A DNA stretch of 64,000 nt from Psychroserpens luteus (GTDB lineage Bacteria; Bacteroidota; Bacteroidia; Flavobacteriales; Flavobacteriaceae): positions 186,001 through 250,000 of the forward strand of contig NZ_JADILU010000006.1 of the NCBI RefSeq assembly GCF_015319355.1. The letters are read 5' to 3'. Under the pieces are notes generated by a model. It saw nothing but the letters and a program-made list of their open reading frames with translations, did not search any database and had not been told where the DNA came from. Shown piece by piece: positions 1-9,593 of the stretch. A program made the position numbers and the translations under genes. The first letter of the stretch is position 1; each line of letters opens with the position of its first letter.

Positions 1-737
1 TTCAAACTTTCAAGATTGGCAATAGTCGTATTGAATGTTTTTGCTAGGCCAAATTTGGTGTCTCCTTTTTTGACAAAGTATTCTGTTTTGTTTTCGAGAG
101 GCGTATTAGAGAATCCTTGGTTTGGTAGTTTAACCTGTATCCCAATAGACATCTTCTCAGGGATTATTGAAGAATTAGCACTAATTAGCGATGCTAAATC
201 AACAGAATACAGTTTTGAAATACTATAAAAAGTATCACCTTTGACAACCACGTGAGACTTATTTGTCTTAGTATTTTCAGGAGTGGAAGTGTACTCAGGT
301 TGCGATTGAGATAAATAATTAGAATTATTTATATTAAGAACATGACCAGCTTGTAAAACTAGTTTTATATGAGGATTTTGGTTCTCTAAAGAGCTAATGG
401 TAATCCCAAACTTTTTTGAAAGACCAAATTTAGTATCACCTCTTTTTACTTTATAAACAAAAGAACTACCGGTTTTTACTGGGCTTTGTTCCTCATTTTC
501 TTGTGCATTTGATGTTTCTTCGGAAATTGGAATCTTTAAAATTTCGTCAATGTAAATTACTTTAGCAGCATTTGGGTTTAATTCAAGAATAGCATTGACA
601 GATACACCATATATTTTGGATAACTGGTAAACAGTTTCTCCTTTTTTAACGGTATGGTTTTTAGTTAATGTTTGAGCATTTCCGTAGAAAAAACAGAACG
701 AAAAAAACGTCAAAGACATGAAAAAAACTCTAGTCAT
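1..737 (-). CDS. Secreted LysM-repeat protein, C-terminal part beyond the left edge
   Basis: The reading frame is open to the left edge, so only the first 245 codons are visible. Residues 1-22 form a signal peptide ending in GNAQ. Three complete LysM modules follow, at about residues 27-70, 92-135 and 165-208, with the family pattern (VKKGETVYQLSKIYGVS, VKRGDTKFGLSKKFGIT, VKGDTFYSISKLYSVD). A fourth begins near residue 222 and is cut. LysM modules bind N-acetylglucosamine polymers such as peptidoglycan, so a cell-wall-binding periplasmic role is likely. Whether a catalytic or periplasmic-binding domain follows cannot be seen. An in-frame ATG at 719 is an alternative start, but 737 gives the better signal peptide. 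It is transcribed divergently from the ApbE gene. Confidence 0.85.
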   Translation of the reverse strand, partial: MTRVFFMSLTFFSFCFFYGNAQTLTKNHTVKKGETVYQLSKIYGVSVNAILELNPNAAKVIYIDEILKIPISEETSNAQENEEQSPVKTGSSFVYKVKRGDTKFGLSKKFGITISSLENQNPHIKLVLQAGHVLNINNSNYLSQSQPEYTSTPENTKTNKSHVVVKGDTFYSISKLYSVDLASLISANSSIIPEKMSIGIQVKLPNQGFSNTPLENKTEYFVKKGDTKFGLAKTFNTTIANLESL

Positions 738-916
738 TCTACAAGGGTTATAACTTCGGATTACTGATTTATAATCAAAAAAATAAAAATAATATTTTTT
801 TTTACTTAAAAACGCTTAGAACGAGGCGTTATGAGCATGTTATTAACAATCGTTAGTTAATAAGAAGTGATTTGTTTAGATTAAATTTGCTTAAATCTCT
901 AATTCAACAATCTTTT

Positions 917-1912
917 ATGCATAGAATTTTTTATTACGTAGTCCTTTTTTTATGTCTTTTATCTTGTAAAAAAGAGACAAAATCAAATACTCAAAGCTCT
1001 ATAAATATAAAGTTATCTGGACCTGTTTTTGGAACTTCATATTCTGTTATTTATGACTCTGAAATAAATTATTCTAAGCAATTTGATAGTTTGTTTGAAG
1101 TTGTAAATCAATCGATGTCTACATATATTCCTACTTCAGAAATTTCTAAACTCAATAGAAATGAAGCTTATAAGATAGACAATCATTTTCAGAATGTTTT
1201 TTTAGCATCAAAGGAAATCTACAATGAAACTAATGGTGCATTTGATCCAACAATTGGTAACGTAGTTAACACATGGAGTTTTGGTGCAGATAAAAATAAA
1301 TTCCTAACAGATAGCATTACCATTGACAGTCTAATGCAGTACGTAGGTTTGAATAAAGTGAGTATAATTGAAGGGAAAGTATCAAAATCACCTAATACAT
1401 ATTTAGAGTTTAATGCTATTGCTAAAGGCTATGGAGTAGATGTTATTGGAGAATTTTTAGAGACAAAAAATATAGAGAATTATCTTGTTGAAATAGGAGG
1501 AGAGATACGTGTTAGGGGTGAAAACAAAGATAAAAATAGCTCATGGAAAGTTGGTTTAGATGAACCTCGTTTTGATGGTGAGCAATCTGTATATAAAGCG
1601 ATAAGTCTAAGAGATGAAGCCATGGCAACATCAGGTACATACAGAAAATTTAAAATTGATGAGAATGGAAATCGCTATGCGCACATTATAGATACAAAAA
1701 CAGGTTATCCTTCTAAAACTAATATTTTAAGTGTATCTGTATTAGCAAAAGATTGTATGACTGCAGATGCTTATGCAACCGCATTTCAGGCTATGGGAAT
1801 AGATAAAGTAAAAACATTTGCAGAGCGACATTCTGAATTAAAAGTGTTTATTATTTTTGAGAATGAAGCAAAAGAGTTTGAAACCCTTTCATTAAATAAC
1901 TTTCCACAATAG
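917..1912 (+). CDS. apbE: FAD:protein FMN transferase (ApbE family), lipoprotein
   Basis: ApbE proteins attach FMN covalently to threonines of extracytoplasmic redox proteins such as NqrB/NqrC and RnfG, using FAD and Mg2+. The 331-residue product has the expected size. It carries a lipoprotein signal (LCLLSC, Cys17), a GTSYSV segment, the flavin-binding stretch VEIGGEIRVRGE, and the C-terminal motifs SGTYRKF, HIIDTKTGYP and DAYATA that hold the metal/FAD site. The frame extends upstream to a TTG at 872, but the ATG at 917 starts directly with the signal peptide and is preferred. No Nqr or Rnf genes lie beside it, so its target is not shown by context. The gene looks monocistronic. Confidence 0.92.
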   Translation: MHRIFYYVVLFLCLLSCKKETKSNTQSSINIKLSGPVFGTSYSVIYDSEINYSKQFDSLFEVVNQSMSTYIPTSEISKLNRNEAYKIDNHFQNVFLASKEIYNETNGAFDPTIGNVVNTWSFGADKNKFLTDSITIDSLMQYVGLNKVSIIEGKVSKSPNTYLEFNAIAKGYGVDVIGEFLETKNIENYLVEIGGEIRVRGENKDKNSSWKVGLDEPRFDGEQSVYKAISLRDEAMATSGTYRKFKIDENGNRYAHIIDTKTGYPSKTNILSVSVLAKDCMTADAYATAFQAMGIDKVKTFAERHSELKVFIIFENEAKEFETLSLNNFPQ

Positions 1913-1977
1913 AAACAACGACCTTCAGCAGTTAAAAACACACTTTTAAAAGCTTATAGGCTTACAATTTGTAATTT

Positions 1978-1997
1978 ATTGTAGTTTTATCTACAAT
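1978..1997 (+). promoter_or_regulatory. Small inverted repeat before the sensor kinase start
   Basis: ATTGTAG at 1978-1984 and CTACAAT at 1991-1997 form a 7-bp stem with a 6-nt loop. The structure ends 6 nt before the ATG of the sensor kinase gene. It could be an operator or a 5'-UTR hairpin covering the ribosome-binding region. No function is known. Confidence 0.35.
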
Positions 1998-2003
1998 TTT
2001 TAA

Positions 2004-4931
2004 ATGTTGAAGAAAACACTACTTTTTATTGTATTGCTACTAGGCTTGCATTTTTTGTTTGCGCAAGAACCTGTGTCTATTCATCTTACTGAAAAAGATG
2101 GCTTACCAGATATTGAGTTTTATAATGTTTTAGAAGATAGTAAAGGGTTTATTTGGTTAGCTTCAGATACGGGTTTATATCGTTATGATGGCAAAACGTA
2201 TACCCAATATACTAACGCAGAAAAACGAGGCCTATCCGTTTTTGGACTTTTTGAAGATACACAAGGGCGTATATGGTGCACTAATATTTCAGGACAGTTC
2301 TTTTATGTTGAAAACAGCCAACTCATCACCTTTATAGATTTAAAAGAGGAATTAAAAGGGCAGTTGGGAAATTACAGTATACAAGACAATAAACTTTTAA
2401 TTACGACAAGTTATTCGTTATATATTATTGATTTAATTACCAAGAAAATTCTTTTAAGAGAACTTCATGGAATTGGTGGGGCAAGATTGATGCCTCTAGA
2501 TACGGGCTACATGTTGATTAGTTTTGATGCTGTAAAAATATTCAATAATGATTTTAAGGAGACCAATCAGTTTTTGCTTAATATCCACTATCGTGGCTCT
2601 AAAGGTATGACTACAGCACAAGGTCAAACTCAAGTTTTTAAACTAAATGAGATTTTATTTTTTTCTCAACAATTTAAGTATAAAAACATGTTTAGAAGTA
2701 TCAACCTAAATACAGGCACTACGGATGCTACAATAGGATTAGAACTTCTGAAAAATAAAAGGATTATTAGGATAAAGATCATAAAGGACAATATGTGGGT
2801 GTTAACCCATACCGGAATTTATATTTATGAAAACGATAAAAATGAATTCACACTTAAAAACCAAATATTAGAAGATGAAATCGTTACTGACGTTATCATT
2901 GATAAAGATCAAAATTTTTGGGTGTCCACACTTACTAATGGTGTTCATTTAATTCCGAATATAGAGGTTATAAAACATAAATTACCTGAAAACAGCGATG
3001 ATATTATGGCTATCGATAAGGTGAATGATTCGCTTGTGTTTTTTGGTTCTAAAAGTGGAGTCGTAGGGTTTTTAAACGTTGATGCTTCTACTTATAAAGC
3101 ATCTGCTAACCTGGGTAATAAAGTCTCTGCAATACAGTATAATTCTAATATTGGATATAGTTATGTAAGTATCGACGATGGTGCTTATTTTGTAAATAAC
3201 AAGACATTAGAAACCATAAAAAAATATGAATTTCTTGGTGTGAAAAGTTTTTCTCGTGTTAATGAAACGATGACACTTTTTGGGACGTATAGCCAATTGG
3301 CTTTTTTGAATAATAATGCAGAGTTAGTTAAAACATTTTCTGATAACAAGCGGATCTATACAACCTACTACAGTGAAAATAGCAATACTATTTTTATTGG
3401 GTATGTCGATGATTTATTAGTTTTAGATAACGATTTTAAGTCCACTACAATACGCTATAACGAGAAAGAGATTTTAGCCATTTCTATTACGGAAACTGCA
3501 GATGGCATCGTTTGGGTGGGAACGTTTAAAAATGGAATTTTTGCAATAAGGGATAATCAAGTTATTGCGCATTACACTACAAAAGAAGGCTTGTTGTCTG
3601 ATCAGATTAAATATTTAAAGGCTGATGAAAATTCGGTTTGGATAGCGACACCAAAAGGTTTGCAAGTGTTTAATACGGATAGGAAGGATTTTAAAAATTT
3701 AAACAAGACAGATGGTATTTTGTCTTACAAAATTTCTGGAATTGAAGTCTTAAACAATCGTGTGGTTTTGTCTTCAAACAAGGGTGTTTTTTCTTTTGAT
3801 AAAGAGAAGGTGTTTAAAAAGACGTCGCAACCCGAAATTTATTTTAATGATATAAAAATTAATGAAGAATCGACTGATCTAGGAACGGATTATGATTTAG
3901 ATTATAATCAGAATTCAGTACAATTTAGTTTTAATGTCAATGGTATTTTATACAATATAAATAAAACGTATCAATACCGTTTAGTTGGTTATAATAATAA
4001 CTGGATTACCACAGATTTAGGTGTGAATACCGTGAAATATAGTAGCCTACCAGTGGGGAAATATACATTTCAGGTAAGGCCAACATCGATTAATGAGGGG
4101 ACTGAGAGTAAAGTTAAAAGCATTAAGTTGAATATCAAATTACCATATTGGAAAAAGTGGTGGTTTATTTTAGCCTACAGTTTATCTTTTATAGGTCTCA
4201 TTATTTTGTATTACAAAAGGAAATTAAAAAAGAAGGAAATAGCGAAAGAATTAGAGATTAAACAACTCTCTTTAGATAATGAGTTAATCGCTTTAAAACT
4301 AGAAAATTTACGCTCGCAGATGAATCCGCATTTTATATTCAATGCGTTAAATTCGATACAAGAATATATTGTTTTAAACCAAAAAATATTAGCAACTATA
4401 TATTTGGGAAAGTTCGCAGATTTAATAAGAACTTACTTAAACCATAGCACCAAGGGGAAGATTACCTTACAAGAAGAAATTGATTGTTTGGAAATGTATT
4501 TAGAATTAGAGAAGTTACGTTTTGAGGATAAATTACATTATAGCATTTCAACATCTTGCAGTTTAAAGCCAGACGAAGCTAATATTCCTACCATGCTTAT
4601 TCAACCCTATGTAGAAAATGCTCTAAAACATGGATTGTTACATCGTAAAACAGATCGGAATTTAAAAATCAATTTCTTTATAAATGATGAATCAAAAACA
4701 GTACGATGTATTATTGTAGATAATGGTGTTGGTAGAGCACAAGCTGAAAAATTTAAATCGAGAAGTCGTAAAAGTCATCCGTCTTTTGCTACTAAAGCTA
4801 CTCAAGATCGATTAGCATTATTAAACTACGGAAAGGAAAAACAAGTTGGTGTCATTATTACCGATCTGTTTGATAAAGATATACCAATAGGTACACAAGT
4901 AGATATTACAATTCCGTATACCACAGATTAA
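2004..4931 (+). CDS. Propeller-type LytS sensor histidine kinase
   Basis: This 975-residue protein has the layout of Bacteroidota periplasmic propeller sensors. A signal peptide (1-20) is followed by beta-propeller repeats to about residue 600 (FIWLASDTGLYRYDG, IVWVGTFKNGIFAI, VWIATPKGLQVF). A Y_Y_Y-type Ig domain lies at about 640-712 and a single membrane helix at about 718-737. A charged linker leads to a LytS-type kinase domain with QMNPHFIFNALNS (H776 as likely phosphate acceptor) and a C-terminal ATPase domain (VENALKHGLLH, IVDNGVGR). It would sense an extracellular or periplasmic ligand and phosphorylate a cytoplasmic regulator. The LytTR response regulator 32 bp downstream is the obvious partner. 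Substrate-binding specificity cannot be read from the sequence. Confidence 0.93.
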   Translation: MLKKTLLFIVLLLGLHFLFAQEPVSIHLTEKDGLPDIEFYNVLEDSKGFIWLASDTGLYRYDGKTYTQYTNAEKRGLSVFGLFEDTQGRIWCTNISGQFFYVENSQLITFIDLKEELKGQLGNYSIQDNKLLITTSYSLYIIDLITKKILLRELHGIGGARLMPLDTGYMLISFDAVKIFNNDFKETNQFLLNIHYRGSKGMTTAQGQTQVFKLNEILFFSQQFKYKNMFRSINLNTGTTDATIGLELLKNKRIIRIKIIKDNMWVLTHTGIYIYENDKNEFTLKNQILEDEIVTDVIIDKDQNFWVSTLTNGVHLIPNIEVIKHKLPENSDDIMAIDKVNDSLVFFGSKSGVVGFLNVDASTYKASANLGNKVSAIQYNSNIGYSYVSIDDGAYFVNNKTLETIKKYEFLGVKSFSRVNETMTLFGTYSQLAFLNNNAELVKTFSDNKRIYTTYYSENSNTIFIGYVDDLLVLDNDFKSTTIRYNEKEILAISITETADGIVWVGTFKNGIFAIRDNQVIAHYTTKEGLLSDQIKYLKADENSVWIATPKGLQVFNTDRKDFKNLNKTDGILSYKISGIEVLNNRVVLSSNKGVFSFDKEKVFKKTSQPEIYFNDIKINEESTDLGTDYDLDYNQNSVQFSFNVNGILYNINKTYQYRLVGYNNNWITTDLGVNTVKYSSLPVGKYTFQVRPTSINEGTESKVKSIKLNIKLPYWKKWWFILAYSLSFIGLIILYYKRKLKKKEIAKELEIKQLSLDNELIALKLENLRSQMNPHFIFNALNSIQEYIVLNQKILATIYLGKFADLIRTYLNHSTKGKITLQEEIDCLEMYLELEKLRFEDKLHYSISTSCSLKPDEANIPTMLIQPYVENALKHGLLHRKTDRNLKINFFINDESKTVRCIIVDNGVGRAQAEKFKSRSRKSHPSFATKATQDRLALLNYGKEKQVGVIITDLFDKDIPIGTQVDITIPYTTD

Positions 4932-4963
4932 TCATAAAAGGAGCTCTTATAAAATAAACAGAT

Positions 4964-5716
4964 ATGAACGTAGTAATTATAGACGACGAACCTAAAGCAA
5001 GAAAATTGCTTAAAATATTAATAGAGGAGAATTGCCCAAAAGTCACTGCTATTTTTACAGCCGAAGATTTGTTAAGTGGTATTGAGATAATAAAAGAAAA
5101 ACAGCCACAAATTGTATTTTTAGATATTGAAATGCCTGAGCATTCTGGTTTAGAAATTTTTGATTTTATAGATGAAACGCATCGTAATTTTGAAATTATA
5201 TTTACAACTGCTTACAGCGAATACGCTGTTAAGGCTTTTGAGCTTTCTGCAGTAGATTATTTATTAAAACCGCTACGATTAGATAAGCTTAATGACGCCA
5301 TTGAGAAAGCGATTGTTAACATCGGGAAATCTCATATTAATATAAAATTAGATGAGCTTCAAAAAAGTTTAAAAACATCTAATTTCAAAAAAATAGCACT
5401 TCCGGTGGCAGATGGAATCAAATTTGTCAATTTTGAAGATATTATTCTTTTAAAAGCAGATGGTATGTACACTAAGGTTAATGTTTTGAATACTTCGGAA
5501 ATTTTAATTAGCAAGCCACTTAAGCATTTTGAAGAATTATTGGATACCATTCCTATGTTTTATAGACCGCATCGCTCGTACTTAATTAACTTAAAGTATA
5601 TCAAGGAATATTATAAAAAAGATGGAGGTTACATTATAATGGACAACAATGAAAGTGTATCTATTTCAAAAGATAAAAAAGAAGAGTTTTTAACTATCGT
5701 TCAAAATATAGGGTAG
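4964..5716 (+). CDS. LytTR-family response regulator
   Basis: The 250-residue protein has an N-terminal receiver domain (acidic pair in VIIDDEP, phosphoacceptor Asp54 in FLDIEMP, TAYSEYA and the conserved Lys in DYLLKPL). A C-terminal LytTR DNA-binding domain (about 145-245) shows FYRPHRSYLINLKYIKEY. Known LytTR proteins bind pairs of short direct repeats near promoters. It follows the propeller sensor kinase by 32 bp on the same strand and is almost certainly its partner. Likely nearby targets, by inference, are the two downstream secreted-protein genes that share an upstream module (5724-5818 and 8475-8570). Confidence 0.94.
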   Translation: MNVVIIDDEPKARKLLKILIEENCPKVTAIFTAEDLLSGIEIIKEKQPQIVFLDIEMPEHSGLEIFDFIDETHRNFEIIFTTAYSEYAVKAFELSAVDYLLKPLRLDKLNDAIEKAIVNIGKSHINIKLDELQKSLKTSNFKKIALPVADGIKFVNFEDIILLKADGMYTKVNVLNTSEILISKPLKHFEELLDTIPMFYRPHRSYLINLKYIKEYYKKDGGYIIMDNNESVSISKDKKEEFLTIVQNIG

Positions 5717-5723
5717 TTTTCTT

Positions 5724-5818
5724 TTAGAAACTCAAAAGAGCATTTCAGAAATTGACTCTATTTTATTCTAGCTTCATAGTAGACCTTTGTTTTCATAAAT
5801 CTAAAAACAGAACCTATT
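5724..5818 (+). promoter_or_regulatory. Shared upstream module, copy A (candidate regulated promoter)
   Basis: This stretch is about four-fifths identical to 8475-8570, ungapped over the last 80 bases up to the ATG of each gene. Both contain the palindrome-like core ATTTCAGAAAT (here 5743-5753) about 66 nt before the start codon, a GCTTCATA block, GACCTTTG/GACATTTG resembling a -7 box, and ACCTATTATG at the start. Conservation in non-coding DNA in front of unrelated coding sequences suggests a common promoter and 5' leader. The LytTR regulator just upstream is a candidate binder, by inference only. Confidence 0.6.
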
Positions 5819-8416
5819 ATGAAAACAAAATTACTTTACGTATTCTTATTTATTAGCACATTTGCTTATGCCCAATTTCCAACAAACGATTTAATTGCTT
5901 GGTACGACTTTGGTGATGGGTTTTTGTTAGTTGATGGCGCAAATGGACAAGACTTCACCCAAACAGGTAATGCACTAACAGAAATTAATAACCGTTTTAG
6001 TGACCCATCAACAAGTGCCATAGATTTAAATGGCGATTATTTAACTAGACCAGATATAGCAATTAGTGGTAACACAGGATTAGATTTTGCTGTCACTTTT
6101 TCTTTTTGGTTAAAATCTAATACTAATACCAATGATGTTAAAACTGTTATTGATGACAGTACAAGAGATACTAGTATTGGTTTTGATGGTAATGATGTTG
6201 GGTATTATATCTTTTATAGAGATGGTAAAATAAGCCTTTCAAGTAGGTTTTACACAGCTAGTCCTGGTGTTAGTTCTCCTGTGCCAGAAGGATATGGCCA
6301 TGCTCACCCACAAGTAATATCAGATGGTAATTGGCATCATATAGTAGTTTTATATAACCCAACATTTATTAGTGGGATCCAAAGAATAAATTCAAAAATC
6401 TATATAGATGGTGTTGTAAATTCTAAATCTGTTAACAATGGTACTTCATCATTTACTACCTCGCCAAATCAAGCAGGTAATGTAACGATTGCTAATAGTA
6501 GGTTTAATCATTTAGCCTTAGCTAATCAATATACAGATGTAATTGATGATATTTTAATTTATAATAGAGCATTGACTCCTGCCGAAGTGACTTCAATAGG
6601 AAATTATAATAATTACTGTTTTACACCCTCTTCATCTATCCTAAGTGTTTCGGGAATTACAGGAACAGAGGCAAACATTGATATGGTTAATAATAGTAAT
6701 ACTTTTGACCTTGCCTATCATAAAGCTTCAGAATCATTTTCTAATGCAATAATTATTTCAGGTATTACAAGTGCTACACCAACTTCTCAAGCTAATTTAA
6801 CAGGTTTAGACATATCTACAGATTATTTAGTTTATGTTAGAGAACAATGTGCCAATGTTACTGATTGGTCTCAAGCTGTAATGTTTAGTACAGTAAGACC
6901 TTATGGTAAATTATATGTTAATCAAAATGCAACTGGAGCGAACAATGGATTATCTTGGACAGATGCTTTTACCAATTTGCAAAGTGCATTGACAGAGGTT
7001 ATTGCAGGTGAAGAAATATGGATTAGTTCTGGAACTTATACACCACATGCATCAAATCGAGGTATATATTTTGTCATAGATAAAGAAGACTTAAAACTCT
7101 ATGGAGGTTTTGATGGTACAGAAATGCAATTAGCAGATCGTACAATTGGAGTAAATGAAACCATTTTATCTGCAGATTTGCAAGCTAACGATGTTAATGT
7201 CTCAGATTACCCAGGAAACTATGCTAATACCACAAGAAATGCAGATAATAGTTATCGTGTTGTAAACATTACAGCAGCAGGAAATAATTTGCTTTTAGAC
7301 GGATTAACTATTAGTGATGCTCATAACAATGCTAATGCAACAACGAGAGGAGCAGCTATAGCAAAAGATAAAACGATATCACATTTAACTTTAAGAAACT
7401 GTATTGTAAAAAATAATGTGAGTAGAAATGATAATGCAGGTTTAGTTGCAGAGTTTGAGTTGAATAATACATCAGGAACAAGAGGTGAGTTAATTATAGA
7501 GAATTGCCAGTTTGTTAATAATATGTCGCGATGGGCAAGTGGTATTTATAGTTTTGTAAGAGGAAATACTAATGTTGATATAACTGTTGCAAACACATTG
7601 TTTGATGGTAACATTGCAGCAGATCTTAGTAGTACTGTAACTGGTATTAGCGGAAGTGCTTCATGGTTTAGAGTATTAACTAACGGATCAAATATTACTT
7701 TGAATCTAACAAATAATACCTATGTCAATAACATAGATTTAGGAACAGCACAATCTGTAAATAACTTTAGTCGAGCAACCGTAGCGATAAGTAAAGCAGC
7801 TGGAATCTCTAGTGTGTTCAATGCTTCAGTTAATAATTGTATTTTTTGGGAGAATACAACTGCAGGAGGAGTCACTACGAGATCTATCACAGACCAATAT
7901 ACATCTCCTGCAAATTCATTAATAATTAATAATTCTTTAGATCCACTAAGTTTTAATGATGATAGTATTACAAGTACTAATACCATAATTAATTCTAATC
8001 CATTGTTTACTAATTCTGCAAATAATGACTACACATTAACTTCTATCTCGCCAGCAGTAGATACAGGAGATAATGTTTATGTTTTAGGAGCTACAGATTT
8101 ATTAGGTAATCAAAGAATTCTCAATTCTACAGTAGATATGGGTGCTTATGAGTTCGATTCATCAACTTTAGGTGTTCATGATATGAGTTTAGGAGAAAAC
8201 GATATAAAACTCTATCCAAACCCAACGAGTTCTATATTAAATATTGAAATGAATACGATTCTGAAAAATGCAATAATATTTAATATACAAGGTCAAAAAG
8301 TTATTGAAAGTGTATCAAATCAATTCGATGTTTCTAGACTATCAAATGGTCTGTATATTATTAAAATTGAAGATGAGAATGGTAGTGTTTCAACAAAACG
8401 ATTTATAAGGGAATAG
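5819..8416 (+). CDS. Secreted LamG/beta-helix protein with T9SS sorting domain
   Basis: The 865-residue protein starts with a signal peptide (1-18, ending AYAQ). Residues about 60-255 resemble a LamG/concanavalin-like jelly roll (FAVTFSFWLKS, IYIDGVVN). About 267-360 looks like a fibronectin type III module (STDYLVYVREQC). From about 365 to 780 there is a right-handed parallel beta-helix (KLYVNQNATGANNGLSWTDA, repeated short strands rich in Asn). The last 80 residues are a type A C-terminal sorting domain (KLYPNPTSSILNIEM, RLSNGLYIIKI) that sends the protein through the type IX system to the cell surface. No catalytic motif is evident. An adhesin or glycan-binding role is plausible but unproven. 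It ends at a strong terminator at 8439. Confidence 0.88.
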   Translation: MKTKLLYVFLFISTFAYAQFPTNDLIAWYDFGDGFLLVDGANGQDFTQTGNALTEINNRFSDPSTSAIDLNGDYLTRPDIAISGNTGLDFAVTFSFWLKSNTNTNDVKTVIDDSTRDTSIGFDGNDVGYYIFYRDGKISLSSRFYTASPGVSSPVPEGYGHAHPQVISDGNWHHIVVLYNPTFISGIQRINSKIYIDGVVNSKSVNNGTSSFTTSPNQAGNVTIANSRFNHLALANQYTDVIDDILIYNRALTPAEVTSIGNYNNYCFTPSSSILSVSGITGTEANIDMVNNSNTFDLAYHKASESFSNAIIISGITSATPTSQANLTGLDISTDYLVYVREQCANVTDWSQAVMFSTVRPYGKLYVNQNATGANNGLSWTDAFTNLQSALTEVIAGEEIWISSGTYTPHASNRGIYFVIDKEDLKLYGGFDGTEMQLADRTIGVNETILSADLQANDVNVSDYPGNYANTTRNADNSYRVVNITAAGNNLLLDGLTISDAHNNANATTRGAAIAKDKTISHLTLRNCIVKNNVSRNDNAGLVAEFELNNTSGTRGELIIENCQFVNNMSRWASGIYSFVRGNTNVDITVANTLFDGNIAADLSSTVTGISGSASWFRVLTNGSNITLNLTNNTYVNNIDLGTAQSVNNFSRATVAISKAAGISSVFNASVNNCIFWENTTAGGVTTRSITDQYTSPANSLIINNSLDPLSFNDDSITSTNTIINSNPLFTNSANNDYTLTSISPAVDTGDNVYVLGATDLLGNQRILNSTVDMGAYEFDSSTLGVHDMSLGENDIKLYPNPTSSILNIEMNTILKNAIIFNIQGQKVIESVSNQFDVSRLSNGLYIIKIEDENGSVSTKRFIRE

Positions 8417-8438
8417 GGTCTAGTTTAGTTGTTGTTAC

Positions 8439-8474
8439 AAATCTCGTAAGTGTAATACTTACGAGATTTTTTTG
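8439..8474 (+). terminator. Rho-independent terminator after the LamG/beta-helix gene
   Basis: AAATCTCGTAAGT and ACTTACGAGATTT form a perfect 13-bp stem with a 5-nt loop, followed by a run of T. It lies 22 bp after the stop codon. Confidence 0.9.
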
Positions 8475-8570
8475 TTTAGAAGTTGAAACTAGAATTTCAG
8501 AAATTCAATCCATTTTACTAAGGCTTCATACACGACATTTGCTTTCATGAATTTAAAAATTCAACCTATT
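8475..8570 (+). promoter_or_regulatory. Shared upstream module, copy B (candidate regulated promoter)
   Basis: This is the second copy of the module described at 5724-5818. Here the core is a perfect interrupted palindrome, GAATTTC-A-GAAATTC at 8492-8506. It sits immediately after a terminator, so it must supply the promoter for the next gene. The match to copy A continues to an ATG at 8571 and therefore fixes the start codon of the downstream gene. Confidence 0.6.
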
Positions 8571-9593
8571 ATGAAAAAAATAATGATAACGGTTGCATTG
8601 ATTTTTACCGCAACCATAGCGCAAGCTCAAAAAAACCTTTATGAAGCTATTGAAGCTAATGGGGAAACAGCAACCTACGAAGGTTTTTCTGGAATATCTA
8701 TAAATGACGATGGTACCATAGGTATTGTAAGAGGAAAACCAACAGTAACTATAATCGTAACAAAACTAGCTGCAGGACAACCTGTAGGCTTTGAGGCTAC
8801 ACCAGTTTCTGAAAATTATGGTAGTTTTGGTATGTCAGAAATAAGCGATTATGGGAGAGTAGATAGTTACCCAAATGTAATGACTATAAAGAATACTCAT
8901 AAAAGAGGGTTGGATGGTTATATGGTCATTGACGATATGTTATTTGAGATTAGTTATATACCAAGTAACGGTATTCCAAAAGTTGAAGATGTTACTGCTG
9001 TATATGTCATGGTTAAAGATCGTACAGGAGAAAAAGATGACTCCGGAAAGAAGAAAGGTGGTTTTTTAGGAAGAATGAAGGCTAAACTAGAATTCTCAGG
9101 ACAGTCACCAACATATAAGTATATTCAAACGGTAAATATCAAAAAAATATTCAATGAGTACGTTACTGCTATGAAAGCTAAACAAGCGAGTCCAAAAACT
9201 TCAAAAGATAGAACAGATATTGCAAGAATTAAGCGTGCTAGAGAAGCTGGGGACGAAGAAATAAAACGTTATAACGATTCTATAAAAGCAACACCAGAGT
9301 ATAAAGATCTAAAGAAAAGAATAAAACAAAATGAGGTAAATTATCAAGCGTCTAAGTCAAAAAACACGGTAACGCTTCGTAACAATTCAAGCAGTGCAAT
9401 TTATGTAGGTACTGATGGTAGTGATAATCCTGGAACAAGAATAAGTGCAGGTGGTACTGCTTCATGGGATTGTGGACGCGATGGGTATTTGCAAAGAATC
9501 ACTAAATCTGGAGGAAGTAATGCTTATAGCTCTACAAAAACTAAAGTGTATAGGTCAAATTCAGGCTGTGGATCCACAATAAATATCAATTAG
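8571..9593 (+). CDS. Secreted protein of unknown function
   Basis: I do not recognise this 340-residue protein. Its start is placed at the ATG at 8571, which begins a clean signal peptide (1-20, ending AQAQ) and lines up with the start in the homologous upstream module of the LamG gene. An in-frame ATG at 8547 would add eight unlikely residues. The first two thirds look like a folded beta-rich domain. A charged, helical lysine/arginine-rich stretch lies around 205-270. The C-terminal 75 residues are rich in Gly, Ser and Thr, with two Cys (SAIYVGTDGS, ASWDCGRDG). No sorting domain or lipobox is seen. The upstream module suggests coregulation with the preceding surface protein. Confidence 0.7.
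   Translation: MKKIMITVALIFTATIAQAQKNLYEAIEANGETATYEGFSGISINDDGTIGIVRGKPTVTIIVTKLAAGQPVGFEATPVSENYGSFGMSEISDYGRVDSYPNVMTIKNTHKRGLDGYMVIDDMLFEISYIPSNGIPKVEDVTAVYVMVKDRTGEKDDSGKKKGGFLGRMKAKLEFSGQSPTYKYIQTVNIKKIFNEYVTAMKAKQASPKTSKDRTDIARIKRAREAGDEEIKRYNDSIKATPEYKDLKKRIKQNEVNYQASKSKNTVTLRNNSSSAIYVGTDGSDNPGTRISAGGTASWDCGRDGYLQRITKSGGSNAYSSTKTKVYRSNSGCGSTININ

Noticed and set aside
7720-7986. Minus-strand frame inside the LamG/beta-helix gene
   Set aside because: Antisense to a clear T9SS substrate, with no start context or family match.
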